A stretch of 64,000 nt of DNA from positions 124,001 to 188,000 of the forward strand of contig NZ_QVPD01000005.1 in assembly GCF_003416885.1 (NCBI RefSeq), read 5' to 3'. Positions 47,190-56,233 of this stretch are shown in pieces (position 1 is the stretch's first letter; every line of letters starts with the position of its first letter). Below the pieces are notes generated by a model that saw only the letters and a list, made by a program, of their open reading frames with translations, searched no databases and had not been told where the DNA came from. The stretch is from Cognatiluteimonas weifangensis. GTDB taxonomy: Bacteria; Pseudomonadota; Gammaproteobacteria; Xanthomonadales; Xanthomonadaceae. Made by a program: the position numbers and the translations under genes.

Positions 47190-47702
47190 TCACTCGGCCA
47201 GGCGGCAGTACGCGTCCATCACGTCGTCGTCGTATTCCGACAGGAACGTCGTCGGCGCAGTCGGTGGAGACGTATGTGCCATGAAGAACGTCGCCCGGAT
47301 CGTGACCGGCAGATTGCTGTAGTTGCGCGCGGTGTGCGGGTTCTCGGGCGGCACGAACGCCTCCCCCGTCGCGTACTCGTGCGCAACGCAGTCGTCATCG
47401 ATGATGGTGAGCGTGCCGCCGCCGGTCACGATGCCGAAGGTCGGCCCCGGATGGGTGTGCCAGTCGATGCCGCCGCCGTTGGCAGGAAGATTGATGTTGG
47501 CGGCCATGACGTCGATTTGCTCGTTCTCGACATCGGGCATGATGATTTTCACCGGGCCATTGATGACCTTGCCATCCACGGTGCCACGGGCGCCGTTGGT
47601 CACGGTCGCGCCGCCAAGGACGGTTCCGGCGACCGCCGCTGTCGCCGCGGCGTACAGGCTGCCCGCAGCCGCGACCGCCATGGCCAGTTTCATGAGTTTC
47701 AT
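47190..47702 (-). CDS. Exported cupin-domain protein
   Basis: This 170-residue protein has a signal peptide (about 1-25, ending VAG or nearby). A single cupin domain carries motif 1 in DWHTHPGPTFGIVTGGGTLT near residue 80 (two His; the usual Glu is less clear) and motif 2 around ENPHTARNYSN. It should reside in the periplasm. The reaction, if any, is unknown. It lies inside the segment bracketed by 28-bp direct repeats. Confidence 0.82.
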   Translation of the reverse strand: MKLMKLAMAVAAAGSLYAAATAAVAGTVLGGATVTNGARGTVDGKVINGPVKIIMPDVENEQIDVMAANINLPANGGGIDWHTHPGPTFGIVTGGGTLTIIDDDCVAHEYATGEAFVPPENPHTARNYSNLPVTIRATFFMAHTSPPTAPTTFLSEYDDDVMDAYCRLAE

Positions 47703-48084
47703 GTCTTCCTCCTTGTCGAAGTCGTTTCACTGCACACGAGGAGCAACGCCGAGTCATCCGCGCACACGGAGACCATGCGCCCCAGCTCCTTCACTTACCG
47801 CGGCAACCAGTATTCACGCGTCGCGGGCGCCTGCTTGAAGGCCACCCGAAGATTTCATGAAGATTGCGCGGGACAAGCTGGGCCGGCAGCGCAATCGGCG
47901 GTACCCGAGGTGGCGATGGCCGATGCCAATGCCAAGACAACGGGTCCGGAACCGCACGCAGCGGTCGGAGCGCTGCGGCGCAGCTGACGCAAGCGCAGGG
48001 GGTGCGGGATCGCGGTGGCCGCGTCCGCGCTTGCCTTTTGGCTACAATCGCAGACGGTTCCGCTTGCACAGGCCCGCGCACGCC
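47703..48084. other. Intergenic stretch upstream of the ClC gene
   Basis: No convincing gene lies in these 382 bases. Included are the right copy of the 28-bp repeat and, just before the ClC gene, TTTTGGCTACAATCGC, whose TACAAT may be a -10 element. A short frame ending GALRRS at the repeat mimics the GNAT C-terminus and is a product of the duplication. Confidence 0.55.
47971..47998. repeat. 28-bp direct repeat, right copy
   Basis: This is an exact copy of 46956-46983, located 86 bases before the ClC start. It contains the last six codons of a GNAT-like end plus stop in an otherwise noncoding context. Confidence 0.85.
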
Positions 48085-49443
48085 ATGTCCCGCCCGCACG
48101 TCGCCGAGCCGGTCGTGATGCTGGCGACGGTGCTGCAATGGCTGCTGCTGTCGATCCTCACCGGCACCGTGGTCGGCGCGGGCTGCACGGTGTTCCTGCG
48201 GCTGCTGTTCGCGGTCGAGGGCCGCGCCTACGGCCTGCCGTGGTGGAGCCAGCTGGGGCTGCTGCTGGCCGGCGGGCTCGCCAACGGGCTGCTGCTGCAC
48301 TACGGCTACCGGCGGCGCAACGGCCTGCAGGATTCGCCGATCGTCGCGGTCAACCAGCAGCGCGGGCAGATGCCGTTGCACACGGCGTGGATCAAGCCGA
48401 CGGCGGCGCTGGTCACCCTGGGCTGCGGCGGCTCGGCCGGCAAGGAAGGGCCGTGCGCGCACATCGGCGCCAGCCTAGCGGCGGGCATCGGCCGCATGCT
48501 GCGGCTGAATTCCGAGCTGCGCAAGCGGCTGCTGGCGTGCGGCGTCAGCGCCGGGTTCGCCAGCGTGTTCGGCACGCCGATCGCGGGCGCGATCTATGGC
48601 GTGGAGATGCTGGCGATCGGGCGCATCCGCCACGATTTCCTGTTCCCCGGCATCGTCGCCGGCGTGACCGCGCTGCAGGTGTGCAAGTCGCTGGGCGTGC
48701 CGTATCCGGTCTACCACATCGACTTCGCGGCCGGGTTCACCGAGCTGCTGTTCCTGAAGACGGTGCTGATCGGCGTGCTGTGCGGGGCGGCGGCGTGGCT
48801 GTTCGTCGAACTGCTGCAGCTGGCGCGGCGGCTGTTCGGACGGCTGCGCACGCGCTACGCGCTGTGGCCGCCGCTGGTGCCGGTGCTGGGCGGCGCGCTG
48901 GTCGCGTTGCTGGTGCTGATGGTGCCGGACGACTACCTCGGCCTGAGCCTGCCGGTGATGGAGCGCGCGCTGCACGGCGAGGCGGTGCCGCACCTGGGGT
49001 TCCTGTGGAAGGCGTTGCTGGTGGCGATCACGCTGGGCTCGGGGTTCTACGGCGGCATCGTCACCCCGCAGTTCGTGATCGGGGCGGTGCTGGGCGGCGC
49101 GTTCGCGCACCTGTTCGGGCTGGCGCCGGCGCTGGGCGCGGCGGTGGGCCTGGCCGCGGTGGTGGCGTCGGCCTCCAACGCGCCGATCGCGGCGATCCTG
49201 ATGGGCGTGGAGTTGTTCGGCGCGGGTGCGCTGCTGCACGTCGCCGGCGCCTGCGTGGCCGCCTACCTGGTGATCGGCCACCGCAGCGTGTACCCCGCGC
49301 AGCAGATCGCCTACAGCAAGTCCTCGTGGATCTTCGCCCGCGCCGACCTGCCGGTGGGGCAGGAGAAGGTGCGCCTGTCGTACGGCCTGCTGCGCTGGTG
49401 GCGCCGCCGCCGGCAACGCAACAAGGGGGGGCAGGGGGCATGA
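48085..49443 (+). CDS. ClC-family chloride channel/transporter
   Basis: This 452-residue membrane protein has the ClC signatures: GSAGKEGPCAHIGA near residue 130 (the Glu corresponds to the gating glutamate), GVSAGFASVFGTPIAGAIYG, and GSGFYGGIVTPQFVIGAVLG in the second half. The C-terminus is short and basic with no CBS domains. Members move chloride or fluoride, as channels or proton antiporters; which applies here is not evident. The start at 48085 removes a translated noncoding stretch upstream. Confidence 0.9.
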   Translation: MSRPHVAEPVVMLATVLQWLLLSILTGTVVGAGCTVFLRLLFAVEGRAYGLPWWSQLGLLLAGGLANGLLLHYGYRRRNGLQDSPIVAVNQQRGQMPLHTAWIKPTAALVTLGCGGSAGKEGPCAHIGASLAAGIGRMLRLNSELRKRLLACGVSAGFASVFGTPIAGAIYGVEMLAIGRIRHDFLFPGIVAGVTALQVCKSLGVPYPVYHIDFAAGFTELLFLKTVLIGVLCGAAAWLFVELLQLARRLFGRLRTRYALWPPLVPVLGGALVALLVLMVPDDYLGLSLPVMERALHGEAVPHLGFLWKALLVAITLGSGFYGGIVTPQFVIGAVLGGAFAHLFGLAPALGAAVGLAAVVASASNAPIAAILMGVELFGAGALLHVAGACVAAYLVIGHRSVYPAQQIAYSKSSWIFARADLPVGQEKVRLSYGLLRWWRRRRQRNKGGQGA

Positions 49444-49774
49444 CGTCCGGTCCGCTGCAATGCATCCATGAAGATGCCCGCCGCGCCTCTGCGGCGGGGG
49501 ATGGCTACGAGTACCGGTGCCAAGATGGATTTCTTCGAGGAGAGGATGGCGTTCGTATTCCGGTTCGGCGCGCGTGACCGGCGTGTCCTGCCGCGGGATG
49601 CGAAGGTCGGCAGCGGCGACGGGGATATGGCGATGAGTCCGGCGGCGTGAGGGGAAAGTGAACCTCGCCCGGCGCTGCCTGCTCCCGCGACGCGCTCCCG
49701 GGATTGACGCAGGTCAACGTCCGGCGCCCGGGCGGACCGAGGATGCTGCGTGTTGCCACGGCGGAGCACCCGGC
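49444..49774. other. Intergenic stretch with hairpin and regulatory dyad
   Basis: A hairpin with arms CCCGCCGC and GCGGCGGG (49477-49498) may end ClC transcription. A 60-codon reading frame at 49468-49650 has no clear ribosome site or recognisable product and I do not call it. The FNR-like dyad at 49704-49717 precedes the next gene. Confidence 0.6.
49704..49717. promoter_or_regulatory. FNR/ANR/DNR-type dyad
   Basis: TTGACGCAGGTCAA is a perfect 5-4-5 inverted repeat and matches the FNR-family consensus TTGAT-N4-ATCAA at eight of ten arm positions. It lies 57 bases upstream of the pyridoxamine-oxidase-like gene, so control by oxygen or nitric oxide is plausible. Confidence 0.55.
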
Positions 49775-50230
49775 ATGGACGAGAACATTCGGCGCAAGAT
49801 CGAGGCCCTGCTCGACGCGCACCGCATCATGACCGTCGCGACGCTGCGCCCCGACGGCTGGCCGCAGGCCACTACCGTCGGCTACGTCAACGAGGGCCTG
49901 CTGCTGTACTTCCTGTGCGGACTCGACAGCCAGAAGGCGGCCAATCTGGCGCGCGACGATCGGGTGTCGCTGACCATCGATCACGACACGCCGGACATCA
50001 TGCGCATCACCGGCCTGTCGATGGCCGCGCGGGCGACGCCCGTGCGCGATCGCAGCGAGGCCGAGCGCATCCTCGGCCTGCTGCCCGGCAAGTACCCCGC
50101 GCAGACGACGCCGCTGCCGATGCCGATGCCCACGCCCGACCAGGTCCGCATCTTCCGCGTCGAGCCGGTGGTGATCTCGGTGCTGGACTACAGCCAGGGC
50201 TTCGGCCACACCGACCTGGTCCGTTGTTGA
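49775..50230 (+). CDS. Pyridoxamine 5'-phosphate oxidase-family (FMN-binding split barrel) protein
   Basis: This 151-residue protein has the split-barrel pattern: HRIMTVATLRPDGWPQATTV at the N-terminus, then LYFLCGLDSQKAANLARDDR and VSLTIDHDTPDIM, where FMN or F420 phosphate contacts are made in the family. Such small proteins reduce quinones or hemes or sense redox state. The ATG at 49775 follows GGCGGAGCACCC. An FNR-type dyad upstream suggests induction at low oxygen. Confidence 0.85.
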   Translation: MDENIRRKIEALLDAHRIMTVATLRPDGWPQATTVGYVNEGLLLYFLCGLDSQKAANLARDDRVSLTIDHDTPDIMRITGLSMAARATPVRDRSEAERILGLLPGKYPAQTTPLPMPMPTPDQVRIFRVEPVVISVLDYSQGFGHTDLVRC

Positions 50231-50243
50231 GCGCCGGTTGCGC

Positions 50244-51875
50244 TCACGCCAAGCGCTTCAGGCGGCGGAACGCATCGTCGATCAGCCTGGTGTGCTCGGC
50301 CTGCTGCAGCGGAAATGCGCGGAGGAAATCCCGCGCGCCATACCCCGGCTTGGCCTTGAGCAATCGGGTCAGGTCGTGTCGGGCCGCGTCGTCGTTGCCC
50401 GCGAGCGCGTCGCAGACAGCGGCCATGGCGACCATGTTGAAGTGGGCGTTCGGCCGGCCGATTGAATCCGCCAGGAGCTCGGCGGCTCGCTGGTAATCGC
50501 CGGCCAGGGCCAGGCTGAAGCCGCGCAGGCCGATCATCGCGAAGCTCATGGGATCGTACGGACTGAGGCGGCGCGCCCTGTCCGCCAGCTCGATGCTGCG
50601 CGCCGTGTCGCCGGCATGCATCTGCGCGAATCCCAGGCTGTACTGGCCGATGGCGAAGCTGGGGTTCAGGTCCGTCGCCAGCGAAAGTTCCGCGAGGGAT
50701 TCGCTCATTTCGCCGCGCAACAGGTGCGCGCGCCCGAGGGCCCAGTGTCCGAGCGGGTCGCGTGAATTGAGCGAGACGCTTTGCAGCGCCAGGTCGAATG
50801 CGCGCCGGATTTCCCCGGGCCGGTCGGGCGAGATTTCGAGGAAGGCGCGCTGCCAGTGCACGAACGACAAGCCGGCGAATGTGCGCGGGGAGGCGGGGTC
50901 GAGCCGGGCCGAGTGTTCGAAGAAGCTCTGGGCCAGCTCGTAATCCGCAGGCGTGAAACGGTACATGTGCCAGCAGCCGCGGTGATAGGCGCTCCAGGCG
51001 TCCAGGCTCGCCGGGCGCTCGAGCAGGGCCCGCCGTCTTTCCGCCAATTCGACCTCTGCCGAAATCGCACCGACGATCAGGTCCACGATCTCCTCCTGGG
51101 CGTCGAACAGGCCCTCCTGCCTGCACTGGAAATGCTCCGCCCACAGTTCCCGGCCCTCGACGGCATCCGCCAGGAATGCGCTGATGCGCATCTTCGCGCC
51201 GTCGAACTGGATGTTGCCCTGGACGACATAGCGCACGCCGAGTTTTCGGGAGACCTCGCGCACGTCGTGCACGCCCGGTGCGAAGCTGAAGGCCGATCCG
51301 CGTGCGATCACGAACAGCGAACGGGTGCGCGCGATGCGCGTCATGATGTCGTGCGTCAGCCCGCGCGCATAATCTTGATGGTGGGGGACACGGTCGGAGT
51401 CGAGCGGGAGAATGACGATCGACGGCTGCGCCGGTAGCGACAGGTCGATGCCCGCGGTGAGGCTCCCGCCATACGCTGCCGGGCCGGCCATGGACGCCGC
51501 AGGCAATGACCTGGGCTCCGCGGGATTCCGTCGCACCCTGACGGGAGGCACGAGCTGGAATCCCATGCCGCGGACGACTCGCAGGTAGCGCGGATCGTTC
51601 GCATCGTCGCCAAGCGCGCGTCGCAGCAGCGAGATGCGCTGGGCCAGCGTCTCGGGCGTGACCAGGCGCCGTTGCCAGACGCGCTCGGCCAGGGTGTCGT
51701 GGGCGAGGAGATCGGGCGCGGCATCGACGAGAGCATGCAGCAGCGCGTAGCTCAGCTTCGGCAGGGGGATGCGCGCCGCGCCGCGATACACGGCGCACTG
51801 GCCCGCGTCGAGCGTCAGGTCGGCGAACTCGTAGATCGCCTGCGGCCTGGGGATGGCGGTCGTCTCATCGGTCAT
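50244..51875 (-). CDS. Winged-helix (OmpR-type) regulator with TPR domain (CadC/TolB-like)
   Basis: This 543-residue protein has an N-terminal winged-helix DNA-binding domain (about 12-110; LAERVWQRRLVTPETLAQRI, RVVRGMGFQLVPP). A TolB-like domain follows (about 150-260; PSIVILPLDS, GVRYVVQGNIQFDGAKMRIS), then several tetratricopeptide repeats (about 290-530). No transmembrane segment is visible between the domains, unlike CadC. It is divergent from the lipobox autotransporter at 52040, which may be its target. Confidence 0.86.
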   Translation of the reverse strand: MTDETTAIPRPQAIYEFADLTLDAGQCAVYRGAARIPLPKLSYALLHALVDAAPDLLAHDTLAERVWQRRLVTPETLAQRISLLRRALGDDANDPRYLRVVRGMGFQLVPPVRVRRNPAEPRSLPAASMAGPAAYGGSLTAGIDLSLPAQPSIVILPLDSDRVPHHQDYARGLTHDIMTRIARTRSLFVIARGSAFSFAPGVHDVREVSRKLGVRYVVQGNIQFDGAKMRISAFLADAVEGRELWAEHFQCRQEGLFDAQEEIVDLIVGAISAEVELAERRRALLERPASLDAWSAYHRGCWHMYRFTPADYELAQSFFEHSARLDPASPRTFAGLSFVHWQRAFLEISPDRPGEIRRAFDLALQSVSLNSRDPLGHWALGRAHLLRGEMSESLAELSLATDLNPSFAIGQYSLGFAQMHAGDTARSIELADRARRLSPYDPMSFAMIGLRGFSLALAGDYQRAAELLADSIGRPNAHFNMVAMAAVCDALAGNDDAARHDLTRLLKAKPGYGARDFLRAFPLQQAEHTRLIDDAFRRLKRLA

Positions 51876-52039
51876 GAGCCAACCCTCGCGCCGGCCGGGT
51901 GACCGGCGCTCGGCGAGCTTACTGCACCTTCAGGCAAATTTCATGGAATCGTTGGGCGGGTGTCATGCCGCCGCAGCTGCGGTGTGCGTTCTCGAAGGGT
52001 AGGCCGGGCCTCAGTTCCGGGCCATCCGGAGGTAGCGCG

Positions 52040-54139
52040 ATGAACATGAAATCCAGCCATGCAGTCATGGACTACCGGCATCTGCCGGTCGCCATTGCCG
52101 TCGCCCTTGGCGCGTCGTTGTCGAGCGGGTGCGGCGGTGGCAGTGGAGGCGGGATGATTCGCAGCGATCCGCCGCCGACCGAGCCGCCGGCTGCGGCGGC
52201 GCCGTGGAGTTGGGAGGCTCCGGCGAACCAGCAGCAGACGCCGGCACCGGAAGAGCCGTTGCCGCCGGAACCCCCGCCGCCTGCCTACAACTCGACCGGC
52301 GATGTATATCTCGAGGGTCCGTTCAGCTCACCGATCGTGGGCGTTTCCACCGCTGGTTCGTTCGCGTTCGACGGTTGGTGGGGCGGGCACACCCCATTGA
52401 TGCAGGGCTGGGACGGTGCAGGCACTGCCACCCCCAACCGCTTCGATGGCGGGGTGCTCATCGATGCCGGCCGCTTGCGCGTGCAAGGCGACCTCTACGC
52501 GGATGTCACCATCCGTTCGCAAACCGTGCCCGACGGCCTGACCGATGCCGACGGAACCGGCAGGCTCGATCTCGAGGACGGCGCCGACGGCGGCATCCAC
52601 GGCCACACCGCGATCCACGGCTCCGTCTTCAACGACGGTGGCGTGCTCTACGTCCACGGCCCCGCGTACAGCGCGGGCAACTGCCTGTGCGACGGGAGCA
52701 GGCCCTACCGTGCCTATGTGACCGGCGATTATCGGCAGACCGCTGCCGGGACGCTGGCGCTGCAGTTCGGCACGCCGCTGATCATCGGCGGCCAGGCCAT
52801 CCTGGAAGGCGGGACGCTGGAGTTGCGCGAGGTGCGCGAATACGTGAGTTATGTCCAGAACGCGACCGGCTACGAACGCATCCTCCATGCTTTTGGCGGG
52901 GTCAGCGGCGGTTTCGATCAAGTGGTCGCCCCTGGGTTGCTGCTGGAAGGCACCGTCGAATATGGTGCGAACGACATCCTGTATCGGCTGACGCGCGTAT
53001 CCGCGCAGAGCGCCGTGGGTGGCAGTGGTGCCGATGCGATGACCATGAACAGCGCCGCCCGCCTGGACCAGGCCTTCGCCGCAGCCGACGTGCTGGCATC
53101 CTTGCCGGATCGCAGTGGCCTGTCCGATTCGCAACGCCGGTTCCTGCGCTCCTCGGCCGCGATCCAGAGTATCCGCGACATGCCCGGGTTGACCGCGACG
53201 CTCGACAGCCTGTCGGGTCAATCCTTCGCCAGTGCCCGCAGCCGGTTGCTGGACAGCTTCAGCGGGTACGGTCCGTCCTGGCCGCAATTGCGGCATTGGC
53301 GCGAATCCCCGCTGGCGAGCGGGTCCTGGGCGGCATCGAACATGCAGACCCGCTCCGGCGGTGCGGGAGCCATGCCGGGCCGCATGTCGGAAACGGGTGT
53401 CGTGTCCGGCGCCAGCCACCGGCTGGGACCACAGGCGCTGGTGGGTGTGGCGGTCGGCAGCGGCCAGGCTTCGATGAGCTTCGATCGTGGCGGTGGTCAT
53501 GCGCTGACGCGGCAGTCGGTGGCGATGCTGTACGGCTATGCCTGGCGCGGCCCCTGGTATGCCTACGGCGAGGTGCAGGGTGGCCGTGGCCAGGTGGACA
53601 GCTGGCGCCGGATCGAGCTGGGCGATGGTCGCGATCACCAGGCGACGACCAGCTTCGGCATGACCCGACTGCGTACGCGATTCGAAGGCGGTTTCGACCA
53701 TGCGTTCGGCCGCGGCCGACTCACCCCGTTTGCCGGCCTGCAGTACGACGCGATCGGCAGCGGTGGCTTCGCCGAAACGGGAGATACCGGATTCGAGCTG
53801 CTGGGGCAGGCGGCGGGCAATCGACGCCTCGGCGCCGAAGCCGGGCTGCGTTATGCCCGCGATTGGCATTGGGGCGACGGCTGGCTGCGGCTGGACGCGG
53901 CGGGTACGCGTCGGCACGCGCGGTACATGGATGGCCGTGCGCTGGCGGCGGCCTTTGCCGGCGCACCGGACGCAGTGTTCCGGATCGACGACGCTGCGGC
54001 GCGCGATGCCTCGACCTTCGACCTGCAACTGCAGGGCGGCCGCGGCGCGGGGTGGTCGGGCGCGTTGCGGTACCGCTGGGGTACGGACGATGCAGCCGTC
54101 GACCGCGGCTGGTGGCTGGGGGTCGAGCGCAGGCTGTGA
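52040..54139 (+). CDS. Autotransporter with lipobox, no protease domain
   Basis: This 699-residue protein has a leader with lipobox SSGC (followed by GGG) and a Pro-rich linker (PPPTEPPAAAAPWSWE). A beta-solenoid passenger of about 330 residues (GGVLIDAGRLRVQGDLYADV, GGVLYVHGPAY) follows, and a C-terminal autotransporter barrel from about residue 440, ending WWLGVERRL rather than in Phe. It lacks the catalytic domain found in the 19.5-kb autotransporter. Its role may be adhesion. GGAGG precedes the ATG. Confidence 0.85.
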   Translation: MNMKSSHAVMDYRHLPVAIAVALGASLSSGCGGGSGGGMIRSDPPPTEPPAAAAPWSWEAPANQQQTPAPEEPLPPEPPPPAYNSTGDVYLEGPFSSPIVGVSTAGSFAFDGWWGGHTPLMQGWDGAGTATPNRFDGGVLIDAGRLRVQGDLYADVTIRSQTVPDGLTDADGTGRLDLEDGADGGIHGHTAIHGSVFNDGGVLYVHGPAYSAGNCLCDGSRPYRAYVTGDYRQTAAGTLALQFGTPLIIGGQAILEGGTLELREVREYVSYVQNATGYERILHAFGGVSGGFDQVVAPGLLLEGTVEYGANDILYRLTRVSAQSAVGGSGADAMTMNSAARLDQAFAAADVLASLPDRSGLSDSQRRFLRSSAAIQSIRDMPGLTATLDSLSGQSFASARSRLLDSFSGYGPSWPQLRHWRESPLASGSWAASNMQTRSGGAGAMPGRMSETGVVSGASHRLGPQALVGVAVGSGQASMSFDRGGGHALTRQSVAMLYGYAWRGPWYAYGEVQGGRGQVDSWRRIELGDGRDHQATTSFGMTRLRTRFEGGFDHAFGRGRLTPFAGLQYDAIGSGGFAETGDTGFELLGQAAGNRRLGAEAGLRYARDWHWGDGWLRLDAAGTRRHARYMDGRALAAAFAGAPDAVFRIDDAAARDASTFDLQLQGGRGAGWSGALRYRWGTDDAAVDRGWWLGVERRL

Positions 54140-54339
54140 TCGGCAGGCGGTCATCGGCAGGCCGCAAACGGCGCACGACGAGAGCAGCCTGCCGATGACC
54201 GCAGCCGGAAACATTGCGAGGCCTCGACCGTAGCCGTCCTCTGCGCGCTTTCGGCCGTGACGTTGCTTTAACGGCGCTATGGCAACCTGCGCCGTCGCCG
54301 CGGCCGTGGCGACGCCCGCCATGCACAGGAGGACGTCTC

Positions 54340-54768
54340 GTGAAGATCGTGACCAGTCTCAGCTTCCGTGGCCAGTGCCGCGAGGCGTTCGAGTTCTACG
54401 CGAAAGTCCTGGGCGGCCGGATCACCGCGGCCTATCCCTACAGCGAGGCGCCGCCGGAGATGACGGTCACCGATGCCAAGTACAAGGATTGGCTGATGCA
54501 TTGCTGGCTCGAGGTCGGGGACCAGGCGCTGATGGGCGCGGACATGGACGAGCCGTGGGCGCCCAACATCGGCAAGCCGAAGAACGGCTTCGACGTGACC
54601 CTGCATACCGACGACGCCGACCAGGCGCGCCGCTGGTTCGATGCGCTGAAGGAAGGCGGTACGGTGGGGATGGAATTTGGCGAGACCTTCTGGTCGCCGG
54701 GTTACGGCAGTTTGGTCGACCGGTTCGGCATCCCGTGGATGGTGAACACGGTGCCTGCCGAGCGGTAA
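54340..54768 (+). CDS. VOC-family protein (PhnB/YjdN-like)
   Basis: This 142-residue glyoxalase-fold protein has the PhnB-like pattern LSFRGQCREAFEFYAKVLGG at the start and ETFWSPGYGSLVDRFGIPWM near the end. Members bind small molecules and sometimes metals. The gene starts at a GTG at 54340 after AGGAGGAC. It is convergent with the DHFR-like gene. Confidence 0.87.
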   Translation: MKIVTSLSFRGQCREAFEFYAKVLGGRITAAYPYSEAPPEMTVTDAKYKDWLMHCWLEVGDQALMGADMDEPWAPNIGKPKNGFDVTLHTDDADQARRWFDALKEGGTVGMEFGETFWSPGYGSLVDRFGIPWMVNTVPAER

Positions 54769-54824
54769 CCGGCTTATTCCGCCGGCACCCGCTCGGCGCA
54801 TCGGCAAGCGCGCGTGGCGCGTGC

Positions 54825-55436
54825 TCACCGACCGCCGGATCGCAGCTCGCCCTCGCGCACGTAGCGGGTGACCAGCACGCCGGTGGTCGAGGCCCGCGAC
54901 TCCTCCAGCCGGAACGCCGACGCCTGCGCGCGCTCGTCGAACAGGCGCTTGCCGCGGCCGAGCAGCAGCGGGTAGACCAGCAGGCGCAGCTCGTCGACCA
55001 GGTCGGTGGCCAGCAGCTGGTGCACCAGGTCGCTGCTGCCCTGGGTCAGCAGGTCGGGGCCGTCGTCGCGCTTGAGTGCGCGCATCGCGGCGGCGATGTC
55101 CGCGCCCAGGGCGCGGCTGTTCCGCCACGCGAGCGTGTCGGGATGGTGGGTGGCGACGTGCTTGGCGGCGCCGTTGAACAGGTCGGCGATGTCCCGATGC
55201 GGCGCGCCCTGCGGCACGTACGGCCAGTAGCCGGCGAAGATGTCGTAGGTGCGGCGCCCGAGCACCAGCTCGAACGGGCGCTTGAACACGCCGCCCATCG
55301 CCTCTTCGTGTTCGTCCGAGTAGGGCCAGACCCAGCCGCCGTGGGCGAAACCGCCGCTGCCGTCTTCTTCCGGGCTGCCGGGCGCCTGCATCACGCCGTC
55401 GAGGCTGATCATTGCGGCCACGATGAGCTTGCGCAT
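54825..55436 (-). CDS. Dihydrofolate reductase-family (RibD C-terminal-like) protein
   Basis: This 203-residue protein begins RKLIVAAMISLDGVMQAPGS and includes ELVLGRRTYDIFAGYWPY and DLLTQGSSDLVHQLL, all found in small DHFR/RibD-C domain proteins of unknown substrate. The ATG at 55436 lies 5 bases after the stop of the VOC gene upstream, so they are co-transcribed. Reductase activity is likely but the substrate is unknown. Confidence 0.87.
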   Translation of the reverse strand: MRKLIVAAMISLDGVMQAPGSPEEDGSGGFAHGGWVWPYSDEHEEAMGGVFKRPFELVLGRRTYDIFAGYWPYVPQGAPHRDIADLFNGAAKHVATHHPDTLAWRNSRALGADIAAAMRALKRDDGPDLLTQGSSDLVHQLLATDLVDELRLLVYPLLLGRGKRLFDERAQASAFRLEESRASTTGVLVTRYVREGELRSGGR

Positions 55437-55441
55437 GGTGG

Positions 55442-55921
55442 TTAGCCCTTCCGCGCCGCTTCGATCGCGGCGATGTCGATCCTGCCCATCTGCATCATCG
55501 CCTCGAACGCGCGCCGGGCCGCGGCGGGGTCGGGGTCGGCGATCGCTTCGGTCAGCGCGCGCGGGGTGATCTGCCACGACAGGCCCCACTTGTCCTTGCA
55601 CCAGCCGCAGGCGCTTTCCTGGCCGCCGTTGCCGACGATCGCGTTCCAGTAGCGGTCGGTTTCGGCCTGGTCCTCGGTCGCGACCTGGAACGAGAACGCC
55701 TCGCTGTGGCGGAACTGCGGCCCGCCGTTCAAGCCCAGGCAGGGGATGCCGAGCACGGTGAACTCGACCGTGAGCACGTCGCCCTGCTTGCCCGCGGGAT
55801 AGTCGCCGGGGGCACGCAGGATTGCGCCCACCGCGCTGTCGGGGAAGGTGTCGGCGTAGAACGTCGCGGCCTCCAGCGCGGAGCCGTCGTACCACAGGCA
55901 GATCGTGTTCTTGCTGGTCAT
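55442..55921 (-). CDS. VOC-family protein (3-demethylubiquinone methyltransferase-like fold)
   Basis: This 159-residue protein has the pattern ICLWYDGSALEAATFYADTF, then LNGGPQFRHSEAFSFQVATE and CGWCKDKWGLSWQITPRAL, as in the widespread VOC family once annotated as 3-demethylubiquinone-9 methyltransferase. It is not a methyltransferase by fold. It is followed after 5 bases by the DHFR-like gene. Confidence 0.88.
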   Translation of the reverse strand: MTSKNTICLWYDGSALEAATFYADTFPDSAVGAILRAPGDYPAGKQGDVLTVEFTVLGIPCLGLNGGPQFRHSEAFSFQVATEDQAETDRYWNAIVGNGGQESACGWCKDKWGLSWQITPRALTEAIADPDPAAARRAFEAMMQMGRIDIAAIEAARKG

Positions 55922-56233
55922 CCGGGGTCTCCTGGCGCCGGGCCGATGGGGCGTGCGGTGGCGCGGCCGCCGCAGCGCGGCAGTTTCCCATAGCACGGGA
56001 AAAGTGAAGCCGCGTGATGATCGGGTCACGCCACTGTGACCGCTTTGTTTGCCGATCCCGGTTTTACGGCATCGAATGCCCGCCCGGGGCGGCCGCAGCG
56101 GTGTCCTGGCCCGGCTTCGTTTCTCCCTGCGTTGGTCCGGGCGTGGCGGGCCATGGTCGTTCTGTCGCCGGTTCAGGCATCAGCCCGCCGCCGTCACGCT
56201 TCCGTTTCGTGCCTATCCCCCGGAGCACACGCC
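55922..56233. other. Divergent intergenic region with an inverted repeat
   Basis: No gene is supported here. GGTCACGCCACTGTGACC at 56024-56041 is a perfect 6-6-6 dyad between the divergent VOC and TPR-lipoprotein genes and could be an operator. It does not match the CRP orientation TGTGA-N6-TCACA. Confidence 0.45.

Noticed and set aside
36194..47998. Integron cassette array (attC sites between small genes)
   Set aside because: The gene-border repeats are short GGGGTCAGAG/CTGACCCC hairpins without attC core sites (GTTRRRY), gene orientations are mixed, and no integrase is seen.
49468..49650. Possible 60-codon gene after the ClC gene
   Set aside because: There is no convincing ribosome site, no recognisable product, and it overlaps a hairpin likely to be a terminator.
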